64,000 nucleotides of DNA from Fen-1273 sp035516035. Its GTDB lineage: Bacteria > Bacteroidota > Ignavibacteria > UBA10030 > UBA6906. Made by a program: the position numbers and the translations under genes. The stretch's first letter is position 1. Each line of letters starts with the position of its first letter. The stretch lies in NCBI GenBank assembly GCA_035516035.1, contig DATJAS010000059.1:1-64000 (forward strand), in the 5' to 3' direction. Under the pieces are notes generated by a model. It did no database searches. It saw only the letters and a list, made by a program, of their open reading frames with translations, and was not told the origin of the DNA. Below, in pieces: positions 16,426 to 25,900 of the stretch.

Positions 16426-17528
16426 GACGACTCTTCCTGACGGCGTGCGCGCTTGCAGCGGCCGCGACCGCCCCCGCGCAATCGGACTACTTCAACGTCT
16501 ATCTCCGGATCGATTACGCGTCGGCGGAAGAGACGCTCGGGCTCTACAGCGGGCTCACAGGCCGCCCCGCCGAGATCGCCGCGCTCCGGGGGAGCCAGAT
16601 CGCGCTCTCCACGACCGCGCTCCTGGCGCAGCGGCAGCTCGACACGCCGGCCCTTGAGCGGGCGTTGGAGGCGGTCAAGTTCAACCAGGATCTGGGGGAC
16701 GATGTCTTCCGGATGAAGGACGCGCGGGCAAACGTGTCGGCGATCGCTGAGCTGTTGCAGGAGGCGCAGCGCCGGAACTTCGGCCAGAAAGTCGTGAGCA
16801 CCGTGGCGCAGCTCTTTCCCCCCTCGGCGCGCGTCAGCACCGTCATTCCCGTCTACTTTGTCGCCTTCGGCTCCCAGAATATCGACGCGTTCGTCCGCCG
16901 CGTGATCTGGCGGGGGGACACGCCGGCGTTCACCGGCGAAGGAGAGGGGGAGCTGACGATCGTCGTGAACCTCGCCAAGTGCGTCAACTACGGGCGCACC
17001 GTGGACGAGCGGTTCATCGGGATGCTGAGCGTCGTCGCCCACGAGGTATTCCACGCCGCATTCGGCGTGTACAAGGACGGCTCCCCCGCGTGGCGGGCAT
17101 ACTACGCCGGCCACAGGCGGCCGCTCGATCAGCTCCTTGACCTGGCGCAGAACGAAGGGATCGCCTACTACCTGACGCTCATCCAGTCCTCCCGCGGCAG
17201 GCTCCCGGCCGACGGCCTCGAGCGGGCGAGCCGCTCGTTCGCTGAATTCAACAGGAACGCCGCCGAGCTGGAGGCACCCGGGACATCCTTCCGCCGCTCA
17301 GAAGACATCATCCGGCTCTCGAACACGTCGGGCTACTGGGAAAGCTACGGCGCGATCACCGGCATGATCATCGCGCGGCAGATCGACCAGGCGCTCGGCC
17401 GCGAGGCGCTCATGGAGACGATCGCCAACGGTCCCTCCGATTTCTTCGGCAAGTACGCCACGCTGATGTCCCGCGACGGCGGCATCCCGGCTCTCTCCCC
17501 GCTCGTGATCCAGGCCGCCGCAAGGTAG
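16422..17528 (+). CDS. secreted zinc metallopeptidase-like protein (gluzincin, DUF5700-like)
   Basis: A 368-aa protein with a signal peptide (residues 1 to about 20, ending A-P-A-Q). It carries a zincin helix 'VVAHEVFHAAFG' (HExxH) near residue 208 and a likely third ligand Glu in 'QNEGIAYYL' about 40 residues later, the gluzincin arrangement. It resembles DUF5700-type putative zinc-dependent peptidases. The GTG start overlaps the phosphatase stop (GTGA). Periplasmic or secreted location follows from the signal peptide; the substrate is unknown. Confidence 0.75.
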   Translation: MRRLFLTACALAAAATAPAQSDYFNVYLRIDYASAEETLGLYSGLTGRPAEIAALRGSQIALSTTALLAQRQLDTPALERALEAVKFNQDLGDDVFRMKDARANVSAIAELLQEAQRRNFGQKVVSTVAQLFPPSARVSTVIPVYFVAFGSQNIDAFVRRVIWRGDTPAFTGEGEGELTIVVNLAKCVNYGRTVDERFIGMLSVVAHEVFHAAFGVYKDGSPAWRAYYAGHRRPLDQLLDLAQNEGIAYYLTLIQSSRGRLPADGLERASRSFAEFNRNAAELEAPGTSFRRSEDIIRLSNTSGYWESYGAITGMIIARQIDQALGREALMETIANGPSDFFGKYATLMSRDGGIPALSPLVIQAAAR

Positions 17529-17576
17529 AAGTGCGTTACGGGGGGTTGGGGCGCCGCCAGGCCGCCAGGAGCCTGC

Positions 17577-17607
17577 TTGCAGCTTCTCCCTCGAATTCGT
17601 ATCTTTT
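17577..17607 (+). promoter_or_regulatory. promoter of hutI-ftcD-fchA
   Basis: TTG (17577-17579), a 20-bp spacer and TATCTTTT (17600-17607). It sits in an AT-richer gap after the peptidase gene and places the transcript start near 17613. This supports the TTG start codon of hutI at 17636. Confidence 0.65.
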
Positions 17608-17635
17608 CCCGCACTCGCATTTTTCTCCATCCGTT

Positions 17636-18880
17636 TTGAATCTGTTTCTCAAGAATATCTCCCAGCTCGTTACCGTCGCTGCACGGGGGAAAACCGCGAA
17701 AACGGGGACGGAGATGAGGGACCTCGGCATCATCACCGATGCCGGCGTCCTGTGCCGCGAGGGAAGAATCGCCTGGGTGGGACCGATGCGGGAGTGGAGA
17801 GCAACGCTCGGTCCGGACGACGGGGAGCTGGACGCTTCGGGCATGGTGGTGCTCCCCGGGTTCGTCGATTCGCATACCCACATGATGTTCGCGGGGAGCC
17901 GGGAGAAGGAATTCGCTCTCCGCGCCGAGGGGGCGACGTACCAGCAGATCGCCGAGCAGGGGGGAGGCATCCTCAGCACGATCGGCCACGTGCGCGCCGC
18001 GCAGAAAAAGGCGCTCAAGCGGCAGACCGCGGCGTACATGAACGAGATGCTCCGCGCCGGCACGACGACCGTCGAGATCAAGTCCGGTTACGGTCTCGAC
18101 ATGGACACCGAGGTCAGGATGCTCGAGGCGATTAACGAGCTGGCGACCGAGGAGCTGATGACGGTCATGCCCACGTTCCTGGGAGCCCACGCGGTGCCCC
18201 CGGAGTTCGCCGGCAGGACCGGGGACTACGTGAGGCTGCTGCTTGAAACGGTGCTCCCGTACGTCGGCCGCAAGAAGCTCGCACGCTTCTGCGACGTCTT
18301 TTGCGAGAAAGGCTACTTTGAGATTTCGGATGCCGAGCGCATCCTGAGCGCGGCGCGCTCGCTGGGCATGGACCTGAAGCTGCACGCCGATGAGCTCTCC
18401 CCGCTGGGCGGGGCGGAGCTGGCGGCGCGGCTCGGCGCCACCTCCGCCGATCACCTGGAACGCGTGAGCGCGGGCGGGATCGCGGCGATGCGGGGGGCGG
18501 GCGTCGTGGCGGGACTCCTCCCCGGCGTGTCGTTTTTCCTGAACCACGGCTACGCGCCTGCGCGGGCGCTGATCGACGCCGGGGTCACGGTCGCAATCGC
18601 CAGCGACTTCAACCCGGGATCCTGCATGTCGTACTCGATGCCGATGATGATGACGATTGCCTGCACGCAGATGCACATGACGCCCGAGGAGGCCCTCACT
18701 GCCGCCACGCTGCACGGGGCAGCCGCACTGGGACTCGCCCGGGATATCGGGAGCATCGAAACCGGGAAACGCGCCGACCTGCTCGTGGCGAACGTGCCCG
18801 ACTACCGGTTCCTGGCCTATCATTTCGGCGCGAACCATATCCGCACGACCGTGAAGAACGGCACGATCCTGGAATTCTGA
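17636..18880 (+). CDS. hutI: imidazolonepropionase
   Basis: Third step of histidine degradation, hydrolysing imidazolone-5-propionate to formiminoglutamate; 414 aa. Amidohydrolase metal sites are visible: DSHTHMMFAGSREKEF, H in 'LHADEL', H in TSADHLE and Asp in SDFNPGS. The frame is open from a GTG at 17531, but a promoter lies at 17577-17607 and homologues begin with a sequence like 'LFLKNISQLVTV', so a TTG at 17636 is the likely start. The 13-base gap to the next gene indicates an operon with the formimidoyltransferase. Confidence 0.95.
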   Translation: MNLFLKNISQLVTVAARGKTAKTGTEMRDLGIITDAGVLCREGRIAWVGPMREWRATLGPDDGELDASGMVVLPGFVDSHTHMMFAGSREKEFALRAEGATYQQIAEQGGGILSTIGHVRAAQKKALKRQTAAYMNEMLRAGTTTVEIKSGYGLDMDTEVRMLEAINELATEELMTVMPTFLGAHAVPPEFAGRTGDYVRLLLETVLPYVGRKKLARFCDVFCEKGYFEISDAERILSAARSLGMDLKLHADELSPLGGAELAARLGATSADHLERVSAGGIAAMRGAGVVAGLLPGVSFFLNHGYAPARALIDAGVTVAIASDFNPGSCMSYSMPMMMTIACTQMHMTPEEALTAATLHGAAALGLARDIGSIETGKRADLLVANVPDYRFLAYHFGANHIRTTVKNGTILEF

Positions 18881-18893
18881 CGGGAATCATCGC

Positions 18894-19913
18894 ATGCCAC
18901 GAATCGTCGAGTGCGTTCCCAATTTCAGCGAAGGCCGGAAGATCCGGACCATCAACGCGATCGCCGGCGCCATCAGCGCCGTGTCGGGCGTGAAGTTCAT
19001 CAGCGCCGAGCCGGACAAGGACTACAACAGGACAGTGGTGACGTTCGTCGGCGAGCCGGGGGCCGTGCTCGAGGGAGCGTTCCAGGGGACGCGGAAGGCG
19101 GCCGAGCTGATCGACATGCGGACGCACCAGGGCGAGCACCCGCGGATCGGGGCCACCGATGTCGTGCCGTTCGTCCCCGTCGCCGGCGTCACGATGGCGG
19201 AGTGCGTCGGGCTCGCGAAGGAATTCGGCGCCCGGGTGGCGTCCGAGCTGCAGATTCCCGTCTACCTCTACGAGGAGGCGGCGACGAAGCCCGAGCGGAG
19301 AAACCTCGCCACGATCCGGAAGGGGGAGTACGAGGGGCTGGCGGCGAAGCTGGCGGACCCTGAATGGGCTCCCGATTTCGGCCCCAGCGTCTTCAACGCG
19401 GCGTCCGGCGCCACCGTGGCGGGGGCGAGGATGTTCCTGATCGCCTACAACGTAAACCTGGATACCGGGGACGTCAGGATCGCAAGCGAGATCGCGCTCC
19501 GCATCCGGGAAAGCGGGCGCGTGAAGAAGGACGCCGGGGGAAACCCGGTGCTCGATGCGCAGGGGAAGAAGATCACCGTTCCCGGGTCGCTCCGCGCGGT
19601 CAAGGCCATGGGCGTCCTCCTGGAAGCGCACAATATTGCGCAGGTCTCCATCAACCTGGTGAACTACCACGTCACGCCCCCGCACGTCGCCTTCGAGGCG
19701 GTCAAACAGGAGGCGGCGACGCTGGGCGCACAGGTCACGGGAAGCGAGATCGTCGGTCTGACGCCGAAGGAAGCGCTCCTCATGGCGGGCCGCTTTTACG
19801 CGCCGGAGGCGCGGGGGGACGACGCGCTCGTCGACGCGGCGGTGCGCGCGCTCGGCCTGAGCCAGCTCGAGCCGTTTGACATCCAGAAGAAAGTCATCGA
19901 AGCCCAACTGTAA
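18894..19913 (+). CDS. ftcD: glutamate formimidoyltransferase
   Basis: Transfers the formimino group of formiminoglutamate to tetrahydrofolate, releasing glutamate; 339 aa. It corresponds to the N-terminal half of the mammalian FTCD protein. Signature segments are RIVECVPNFSEG at the start, the catalytic His in HQGEHPRIGATDVVPFVP (near 82), and VNLDTGDVRIA. The cyclodeaminase partner is a separate gene 17 bases downstream, so the two activities are split here. Confidence 0.95.
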   Translation: MPRIVECVPNFSEGRKIRTINAIAGAISAVSGVKFISAEPDKDYNRTVVTFVGEPGAVLEGAFQGTRKAAELIDMRTHQGEHPRIGATDVVPFVPVAGVTMAECVGLAKEFGARVASELQIPVYLYEEAATKPERRNLATIRKGEYEGLAAKLADPEWAPDFGPSVFNAASGATVAGARMFLIAYNVNLDTGDVRIASEIALRIRESGRVKKDAGGNPVLDAQGKKITVPGSLRAVKAMGVLLEAHNIAQVSINLVNYHVTPPHVAFEAVKQEAATLGAQVTGSEIVGLTPKEALLMAGRFYAPEARGDDALVDAAVRALGLSQLEPFDIQKKVIEAQL

Positions 19914-19930
19914 CAGCACGGGGGACAGCC

Positions 19931-20563
19931 ATGGCGAACAAGAAAACGCTCTCCGCCTTCCTGGACGAACTCGCTTCCTCGTCGCCGGCTCCCGGCGGCG
20001 GCAGCGTCGCCGCGCTCGCCGGGGCGCTCGGCTCGGCGCTCACCTCGATGGTGTGCAACCTGACGATCGGCAAGAAGAAGTACGCGGAGGTCGATGCGGA
20101 GATGAGGAAGATCCTGGCGCAGGCGGAAGAGATGCGTGCGGTCTTCAGCGCGCTGATCGAGAAGGACACCGGGGCATTCAACAAGGTGATGGAGGCCTAC
20201 GCGCTGCCGAAAGACACCGAGCCCCAGAAGGCGCTCCGGGCCGCGGCGATCCGGGAAGCGACGAAAGAGGCGACGAACGTGCCGCTGGAGGTCATGAAGC
20301 ACTGCATTGACGCACTCGCGCTTGCCTCCCAGGTGGCGGCCTCGGGGAACGTGAATTCGGTCAGCGACGCGGGCGTGAGCGCGCTCATGCTCCACGCGGC
20401 CGTGGAAAGCGCGGCGCTCAACGTGCGCATCAACCTGAACACCATGAACGACTCGGAGTTCGTGGGGTGGAAGACGGAGGAAATGGACTCGCTCCGCAAC
20501 ACGAGCCGCATGATGCTCGAAGAGGTGCAGGGCGTCGTCGCCGAGAGAATGAAGAACGACTGA
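19931..20563 (+). CDS. fchA: formimidoyltetrahydrofolate cyclodeaminase
   Basis: Converts 5-formimino-THF to 5,10-methenyl-THF plus ammonia; 210 aa, equal to the C-terminal FTCD domain. It shows the family start 'FLDELASSSPAPGGGSVAAL', the glycine-rich loop, and a long helical body with a GKKKY segment. A GGGGGA ribosome site precedes the ATG. Last gene of the histidine-degradation block, followed by a hairpin at 20583-20612. It couples histidine breakdown to the one-carbon pool. Confidence 0.95.
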   Translation: MANKKTLSAFLDELASSSPAPGGGSVAALAGALGSALTSMVCNLTIGKKKYAEVDAEMRKILAQAEEMRAVFSALIEKDTGAFNKVMEAYALPKDTEPQKALRAAAIREATKEATNVPLEVMKHCIDALALASQVAASGNVNSVSDAGVSALMLHAAVESAALNVRINLNTMNDSEFVGWKTEEMDSLRNTSRMMLEEVQGVVAERMKND

Positions 20564-20582
20564 CGCGCCGCAGTATCGGGCG

Positions 20583-20612
20583 CTTGCCCTAGCGCGCGTG
20601 TGCTAGGGTAAG
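20583..20612 (+). terminator. hairpin after fchA, possible terminator
   Basis: CTTGCCCTAGC and GCTAGGGTAAG form an 11-bp stem with one G-U pair and an 8-base loop, 20 bases after the fchA stop. There is no directly following T-run, so it may instead stabilise the transcript end. Confidence 0.4.
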
Positions 20613-20814
20613 TGCCCTGTCCAATCTTCTGTACGATTTTTCCCTTCCCGCCGGGTTCTCCCCTCCGAAAATAAATCTCCGCGATTCGCGCGCCCCCGCG
20701 GGGGCCGAGGAACCTCCACACCCCTCCCCATGTTCGCAGTTGTGGTTCCACGGATCCAACCGGGGGATGCGCATGGACGGATCCGGCTACGGACATCCAG
20801 GGGAGGGTTCCGCC

Positions 20815-22062
20815 ATGGTCATCGACATCAATGCCGTCGTCCGGTACATCGTGTCTCTGCTCCTGTTCCCCACGTTCTTCCAGTGGGAGCTGCTCGTCTT
20901 TGCCTGGGGTGCCGCCGATCCGCCGTGGGTCATGGCGGCCAAGCGGCTCTTCCTTCTTCTGCCCGCGCTTGCGTTCATCGCCTCCTGCTGGCTGACCGTC
21001 CCGGCGATGCTGACCGTGGTCGTGCGCTCCAACAGGAAGGACTTCATCACGTCGCTGTTCGTCACCTGGTGGGACCTCGGCAAGGCGATCCTCTCGTTCT
21101 GGGGAGGGATCTTCAGGTTCGTCCTGGTGTGCATCGGTTCGGTCGTGGGACTCCTGAAGGTCATCGTGGTGAGCATATGGTCGGTGGTGCTGGAAATCGT
21201 CACGCTTCCCTTCCGGCTGGTCCGGAAGGCCGGGGAGAGCGTCACGAGCTCCACGGTCCCCTGGATCGCGGTCGTGCTCACGGTCGTCTGGTGCCTGATC
21301 GAGGCGCTGGTCTTCACGTACGTCACGACCCCGCTGGTGATCGACACGCTCTCCAACATCTCCGGCGAACAGCTCGCCGCCGCAACCGTCCGCATCCCGC
21401 TCTATCTCTTTCTCCTCTTCGTTGTGCTCGGGAGCTACGCCGTCCTGTCGAACTTCGTGAACGCCGTACAGTCGAAAAAGATCATGGGGATCATCACGAT
21501 CAGCGCCATCGAGCTGGTGGTCATGTCCGTCGAAGTGATGTTCCTGTACAGGGAGTTCGTCGACTCGCTCGTCCCCTGGTTTGCACAGTACTCCCAGGGC
21601 TTTGAGCTCGGCATGTTCTGGACGATCGCCGTCGCATGCATCGCCTGGTTCGGTGTAAGAAGCATCTCCTGGTTCCTCTTTGCCGGGGCGGGGACCCCGA
21701 CGCTCCTCTCCATCATCCAGGGGAAGGGCGCGGGCGCGCCTCCCGTGAAGGAAAAGGGAGCGGAGAAGGGCACGGACAGGGGAACCGATAAGTCCGCTGC
21801 AACTTCTTTCCTGTCGCGCCAGTTCGTCACGACGATCAAGGAAGAGGCGCTCTGGGTCCGCACGAAAGGGGACGACATCCTGGGGGCGTTCATACTCCCG
21901 CCGCTCCAGGTCGTGGCGGCCACGGTGAACTTTGCCACGCTCCTGGTCAGCGGGCGCCACCTCTTCGAGCTGCCGTTCTCGAGCATCTACGAGATCCTGA
22001 GCACGAAGGAAATGCTCGCCTCCATTGCCGCAAAGCGCGAGGCGGGGGAGGTGGCATCGTGA
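20815..22062 (+). CDS. polytopic membrane protein, unknown, paired with a MIDAS protein
   Basis: A 415-aa inner-membrane protein with about seven to eight hydrophobic segments. Long amphipathic/hydrophobic stretches occupy residues 10-175 and 190-300, and a Lys/Gly/Ala-rich soluble linker follows near 320-345. It ends in a cytoplasmic-looking C-terminal section with 'KEEALWVRTKGDDILGAFILPPLQ'. The ATG at 20815 has GGGGAGGG upstream; earlier in-frame codons lack one. It overlaps the next gene by GTGA, so both products are made together. No known family recognised. Confidence 0.7.
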   Translation: MVIDINAVVRYIVSLLLFPTFFQWELLVFAWGAADPPWVMAAKRLFLLLPALAFIASCWLTVPAMLTVVVRSNRKDFITSLFVTWWDLGKAILSFWGGIFRFVLVCIGSVVGLLKVIVVSIWSVVLEIVTLPFRLVRKAGESVTSSTVPWIAVVLTVVWCLIEALVFTYVTTPLVIDTLSNISGEQLAAATVRIPLYLFLLFVVLGSYAVLSNFVNAVQSKKIMGIITISAIELVVMSVEVMFLYREFVDSLVPWFAQYSQGFELGMFWTIAVACIAWFGVRSISWFLFAGAGTPTLLSIIQGKGAGAPPVKEKGAEKGTDRGTDKSAATSFLSRQFVTTIKEEALWVRTKGDDILGAFILPPLQVVAATVNFATLLVSGRHLFELPFSSIYEILSTKEMLASIAAKREAGEVAS

Positions 22063-22856
22063 GACGAACCGAGCATCCGGCGGAAAGGAATCGACGGGCT
22101 GCCCCGGCGGTCCGGCTCCTCTGCGCGCTGGCGCTCCTCGTGCCGGCGATTTGCGCGGCGCGCGCGCAGGAGGCGCCGCGGCTCTCCCTCTTTGTCGGCG
22201 TGGACGTGAGCGGGTCGTTCATGAAGAGCGGGTACTACGACGACGCGATCAACTTCCTGGCGCGGTACCTCTATGCCCACCTCAACGGGGTGGGCGGGCT
22301 CGAAATTCCGAACGTCCTGTTCGTCGGCTCGATCGGCGGAGTGACGCCGGACCAGGCGCGGACGCTTTACCCGATTGAGACGTTCCAGCACCGGACCGTG
22401 GAGGAGATCGACGCGAAGCTGCGCGAGCTCTTCCCGAAGGGGCGGGAGACGCCGATCACGGATTTCAACGCCTTCGTCGACCAGGTGGCCCTGACCGTGA
22501 AGAACAGGCGGCTGGTTCTCCGCCCGATCTCGATCGTGCTCCTGAGCGACGGCGTCCCGGACGTCCCGGGGGAGGGGGGAACCAATTACAAGGGCATACA
22601 CCTGAAGCCCCTGGAGACACTCTCACGGAACATCACCGTGCGTCTCCTGTACACCAGCCCCGAAGTCGGAAAGGAGTGGCAGACTGAAGTCCCCAGGAGC
22701 CGCGTCAAAGTCTGGACGCAGGACGCGGCGGTGATGGTGTCCTGGAAGGACCCGAGGATCTGCAAGCCCGACGAGCCGGTCGAGCAGCAGCCGGCGTTCA
22801 TTGCCTGGGTGAAGGACAACGTCGATTACGGCGTCAGCGCCCGCAGGGTCGACTGA
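22059..22856 (+). CDS. secreted von Willebrand factor A-like (MIDAS) protein, unknown
   Basis: A 265-aa protein with a basic N-terminus, a hydrophobic signal (about 17-36, ending A-R-A-Q) and an apparent VWA-like fold. The metal-ion-dependent adhesion site motif D-V-S-G-S lies near residue 50, a downstream Thr/Asp region is present (TPITDFNAFVDQV), and 'IVLLSDGVPD' completes the site. The GTG start overlaps the membrane protein gene by 4 bases. The pair may act as a periplasmic binding or assembly module, but nothing in the sequence names the partner. Confidence 0.72.
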   Translation: MRRTEHPAERNRRAAPAVRLLCALALLVPAICAARAQEAPRLSLFVGVDVSGSFMKSGYYDDAINFLARYLYAHLNGVGGLEIPNVLFVGSIGGVTPDQARTLYPIETFQHRTVEEIDAKLRELFPKGRETPITDFNAFVDQVALTVKNRRLVLRPISIVLLSDGVPDVPGEGGTNYKGIHLKPLETLSRNITVRLLYTSPEVGKEWQTEVPRSRVKVWTQDAAVMVSWKDPRICKPDEPVEQQPAFIAWVKDNVDYGVSARRVD

Positions 22857-22896
22857 CCACGGCGGGAGCAGCCCCTGCCGGTAGAGAAATTCTCCT

Positions 22897-22927
22897 TGTT
22901 CCGTCGCTCCGCGCTCCGTACCTTAGA
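22897..22927 (+). promoter_or_regulatory. promoter of the FN3/T9SS protein gene
   Basis: TTG (22897-22899), a 20-bp spacer and TACCTTAG (22920-22927), 36 bases upstream of the ATG. The same TACCTTA -7 element recurs at 55555. Confidence 0.6.
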
Positions 22928-22962
22928 CGCACTGTCCTTTGAATCACCGCCCGGAGCGATGC

Positions 22963-25900
22963 ATGAAACGCTGGACCTGGAGACTCCTGCCGGCACTCTG
23001 CCTGCTGGGGGCCGTTGCGCGTTCGCAGATCCTCCCCCCCAATCCCCCCGTGGCGAACGCGGCGTCGAATATCACCGTGACGTCGTTCTCGGCGAACTGG
23101 AATTCCTCCGCGACCGCCACGTCGTACATCCTCCAGGTGGCGACCGATTCGATCTTCCGCATCTTCGTCCCGAACTACAACAATATCAATGTCGGCAATG
23201 TCCTGACGTATTCCGTCACGGGGCTGAACCCCTCGACGTACTACTATTACCGTGTCCGCGCAAACAACGCGGGGGGCGCGAGTGCTGTATCCAACTTCAT
23301 CACGCTGGCCACGCTCGTCCCGGTGCCGTCGGCGCTTCCCGCAACGAACGTGTCACAGACCTCGTTCACGGCGAACTGGGACACCGCCGCGACCGCCTCC
23401 GCGTACCTGCTTGACGTTGCCACGGATACGACGTTCACCTCGTTCGTCGCAGGGTACGCTGGTCTAAATGTCGGGAATGTCATCACATGGAACGTCGCGG
23501 GGCTCACCGGTGCGACGAAGTACTTCTACCGCGTGCGGGCGACCAACGCGACCGGAACGAGCGACAACTCGAACATCATTGCGCTCCTCACCGTACCCTC
23601 CTCCCCCGTGGCGACGGCGGCGACCGCCATCGTCCAGACATCGTTTTCGGCGAACTGGAACGCGTCACCCGGTGCGACGACGTACACGCTCGAGGTGGCG
23701 ACGGACTCCATCTTCCAGATCCCGGTGACGGGGTACGCCGGTCTCAGCGTCGGCAACGTCCTGACGCGTTCCGTTACGGGTTTGAGTCCCTCGACGACGT
23801 ACTACTACCACGTCTGGGCGGGCAACACGAGCGGCTTCAGCGGGCCGTCCAACACGATCAGGCTGACGACGCTCGTGCCGATCCCCCCGGCGCCGCTTGC
23901 CGCCGCGGCGACGAACATTCTCCAGGCGTCGTTCACGGCGAACTGGAACCCTTCGACGGGCGCCACCGGGTACTTCCTTGACGTCGCGACCGATACGACG
24001 TTCACGTCGATACTCCCCGGCTACGACAACCTGAGCGTCGGCAACGTCACTACCCGGAGCGTTACGGGCCTCTCGGGCGGGACGAAGTACTTTTATCGCG
24101 TGCGTGCGAACAACGGCGGGGGGACGAGCGGGAGTTCGAATATCATCTCACTGACGACGGTCGTCGCCACGCCGGCTCCCCCCGTGGGGACCGCGGCGGC
24201 AAACGTCACGCAGACGTCGTTTGCCGCCACGTGGACCGCATCGGCCGGCGCGACCGCGTACCAGATCGATGTCGCCGCCGACACGAATTTCACATCGATG
24301 CTTCCGGGGTACAATAATCTCGGTGTCGGCAACGTCCTTTCGCAGAGTGTCCCGGGGCTCTCGCCGGGCACGAAGTACTTCTACAGGGTCAGGGCGAGCA
24401 ACGTCGGCGGGACGAGCGCAAGCTCCAACGTCGTCTCTGTGACCACCGTCGTGGCGACGCCGGCTCCCCCCGTTGCGACCGCGGCAACGGGGATCTCCGC
24501 GGCGTCGTTCACGGCGAACTGGAACCCCTCCTCCGGCGCGACCGCGTATTTCCTCGACGTGGCTACAGATACCGGGTTTACGCTCATACTCTCGTCGTAC
24601 GGCAACCTGAATGTCGGCAATGCGCTCTCAAGGAGCGTCACCGGGCTCACACCGGCGTCAAAGTACTTTTACCGTGTGCGCGCGGGGAATGCAGGAGGGA
24701 CAAGCGGGAGTTCGAATATCGTTTCGGCGACGACGCCGGGTGTCCCGCCACCTGCGCCGGTGCTGAGTGCGCCCGCGAACGGTGCGGCCGGAGTGCCCGC
24801 GACGCTCACGCTCGCCTGGAATCCGTCCGCGGGGGCGGCGGGATACGCCACCCAGGTCTCCCTCGACCCATCGTTTGCCTCCCCCTTCATCAATGACACC
24901 GCGGTGACGGGCCTGACGAAGGCACTTGCCTCACTGGCGCTCAACACGACATACTACTGGAGGGTTGCTGCTAAGAACCAGTACGGCACGGGCGCCTGGT
25001 CCTCCCCCGTCTTTGCGTTTTCGACGGCAGCGAGCACCGCGCTTTCTGGGACTGTCGCATATCCTTCGAACCCGCAGCAGAGCGACTACCGGATGGTGAG
25101 TATTCCCGGTGCGACCGGGGGAAGTGTCGCAGACCTCGTTGCCGGCTCGGGGGGGAACCAGGGGTCTGACTGGCGCGCGTTTCGCGTGCCGGCCTCCGGC
25201 GTTCCTGCCGAGCTGAGTCTTGCGGACCAGGTCCACCCCGGAGAAGGCGTGTGGCTCATCCGGAAGAATGCGCTTCTCGTCATGAAATCGGACACGCTCC
25301 CCCCGTTGCAGTCCGGGGGGGTATATCCGGTGCCGTTGCATGCAGGTTGGAACATCATCGGCGACCCGTTCGAGGTGCCTGTGCTCTGGTCTGAAATCAG
25401 TGCCTCCAACGATCTTCTCACTTCCGATGTCATACAGGGATGGTCCGGCTCGTACGGAGTGGATACCGTGATGGTCCCGTTCAGGGGGTATTATTTCTAC
25501 AACGCAGACACCACCGCAACGACGCTCAACATTCCGTATCCGCTTCCCTCGACTCTCCAGCGCGTCCCGCCGCCGGCTCCCGTGATCGACTGGACGCTCA
25601 ATGTCGGGTTTGAATCGGCAGACAACACGGACGCGGATTGCCGGCTGGGAGTTTCCCGTGCAGGTGCGCCCGGCGCGCTCGAAATACGGAAGCCGCCGCT
25701 CGCATTCGCAGGCGGTGAGATCTTCTTCGCACGCCGCGCGGCGGATGGCACGCAAGGGAAATTCAGCACTGATTACAGGACGTTGACGCTCCCGGTGGAG
25801 GAGTGGGACGTACAGGTCAACCGCCAGGGGGGATGCATCGGCACGCTCCGGTTCAGCGGCATGGAGCTGATCCCGGCGCGCTTCTCTGTGGTCCTCGTGA

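Noticed and set aside
17531..17635. Longer N-terminus for hutI from the GTG at 17531
   Set aside because: A promoter with exact 20-bp spacing lies inside it, and the added residues do not look like any imidazolonepropionase N-terminus.
20564..20814. Gap searched for tRNA, small RNA or promoter
   Set aside because: Only the hairpin at 20583-20612 is seen; no tRNA fold and no TTG-N20-TAnnTT match before the membrane protein gene.
23044..24745. Regular direct repeats that could suggest a CRISPR array
   Set aside because: Units are 279-288 bp, in frame and code for FN3 domains; there are no short identical repeats with unique spacers.
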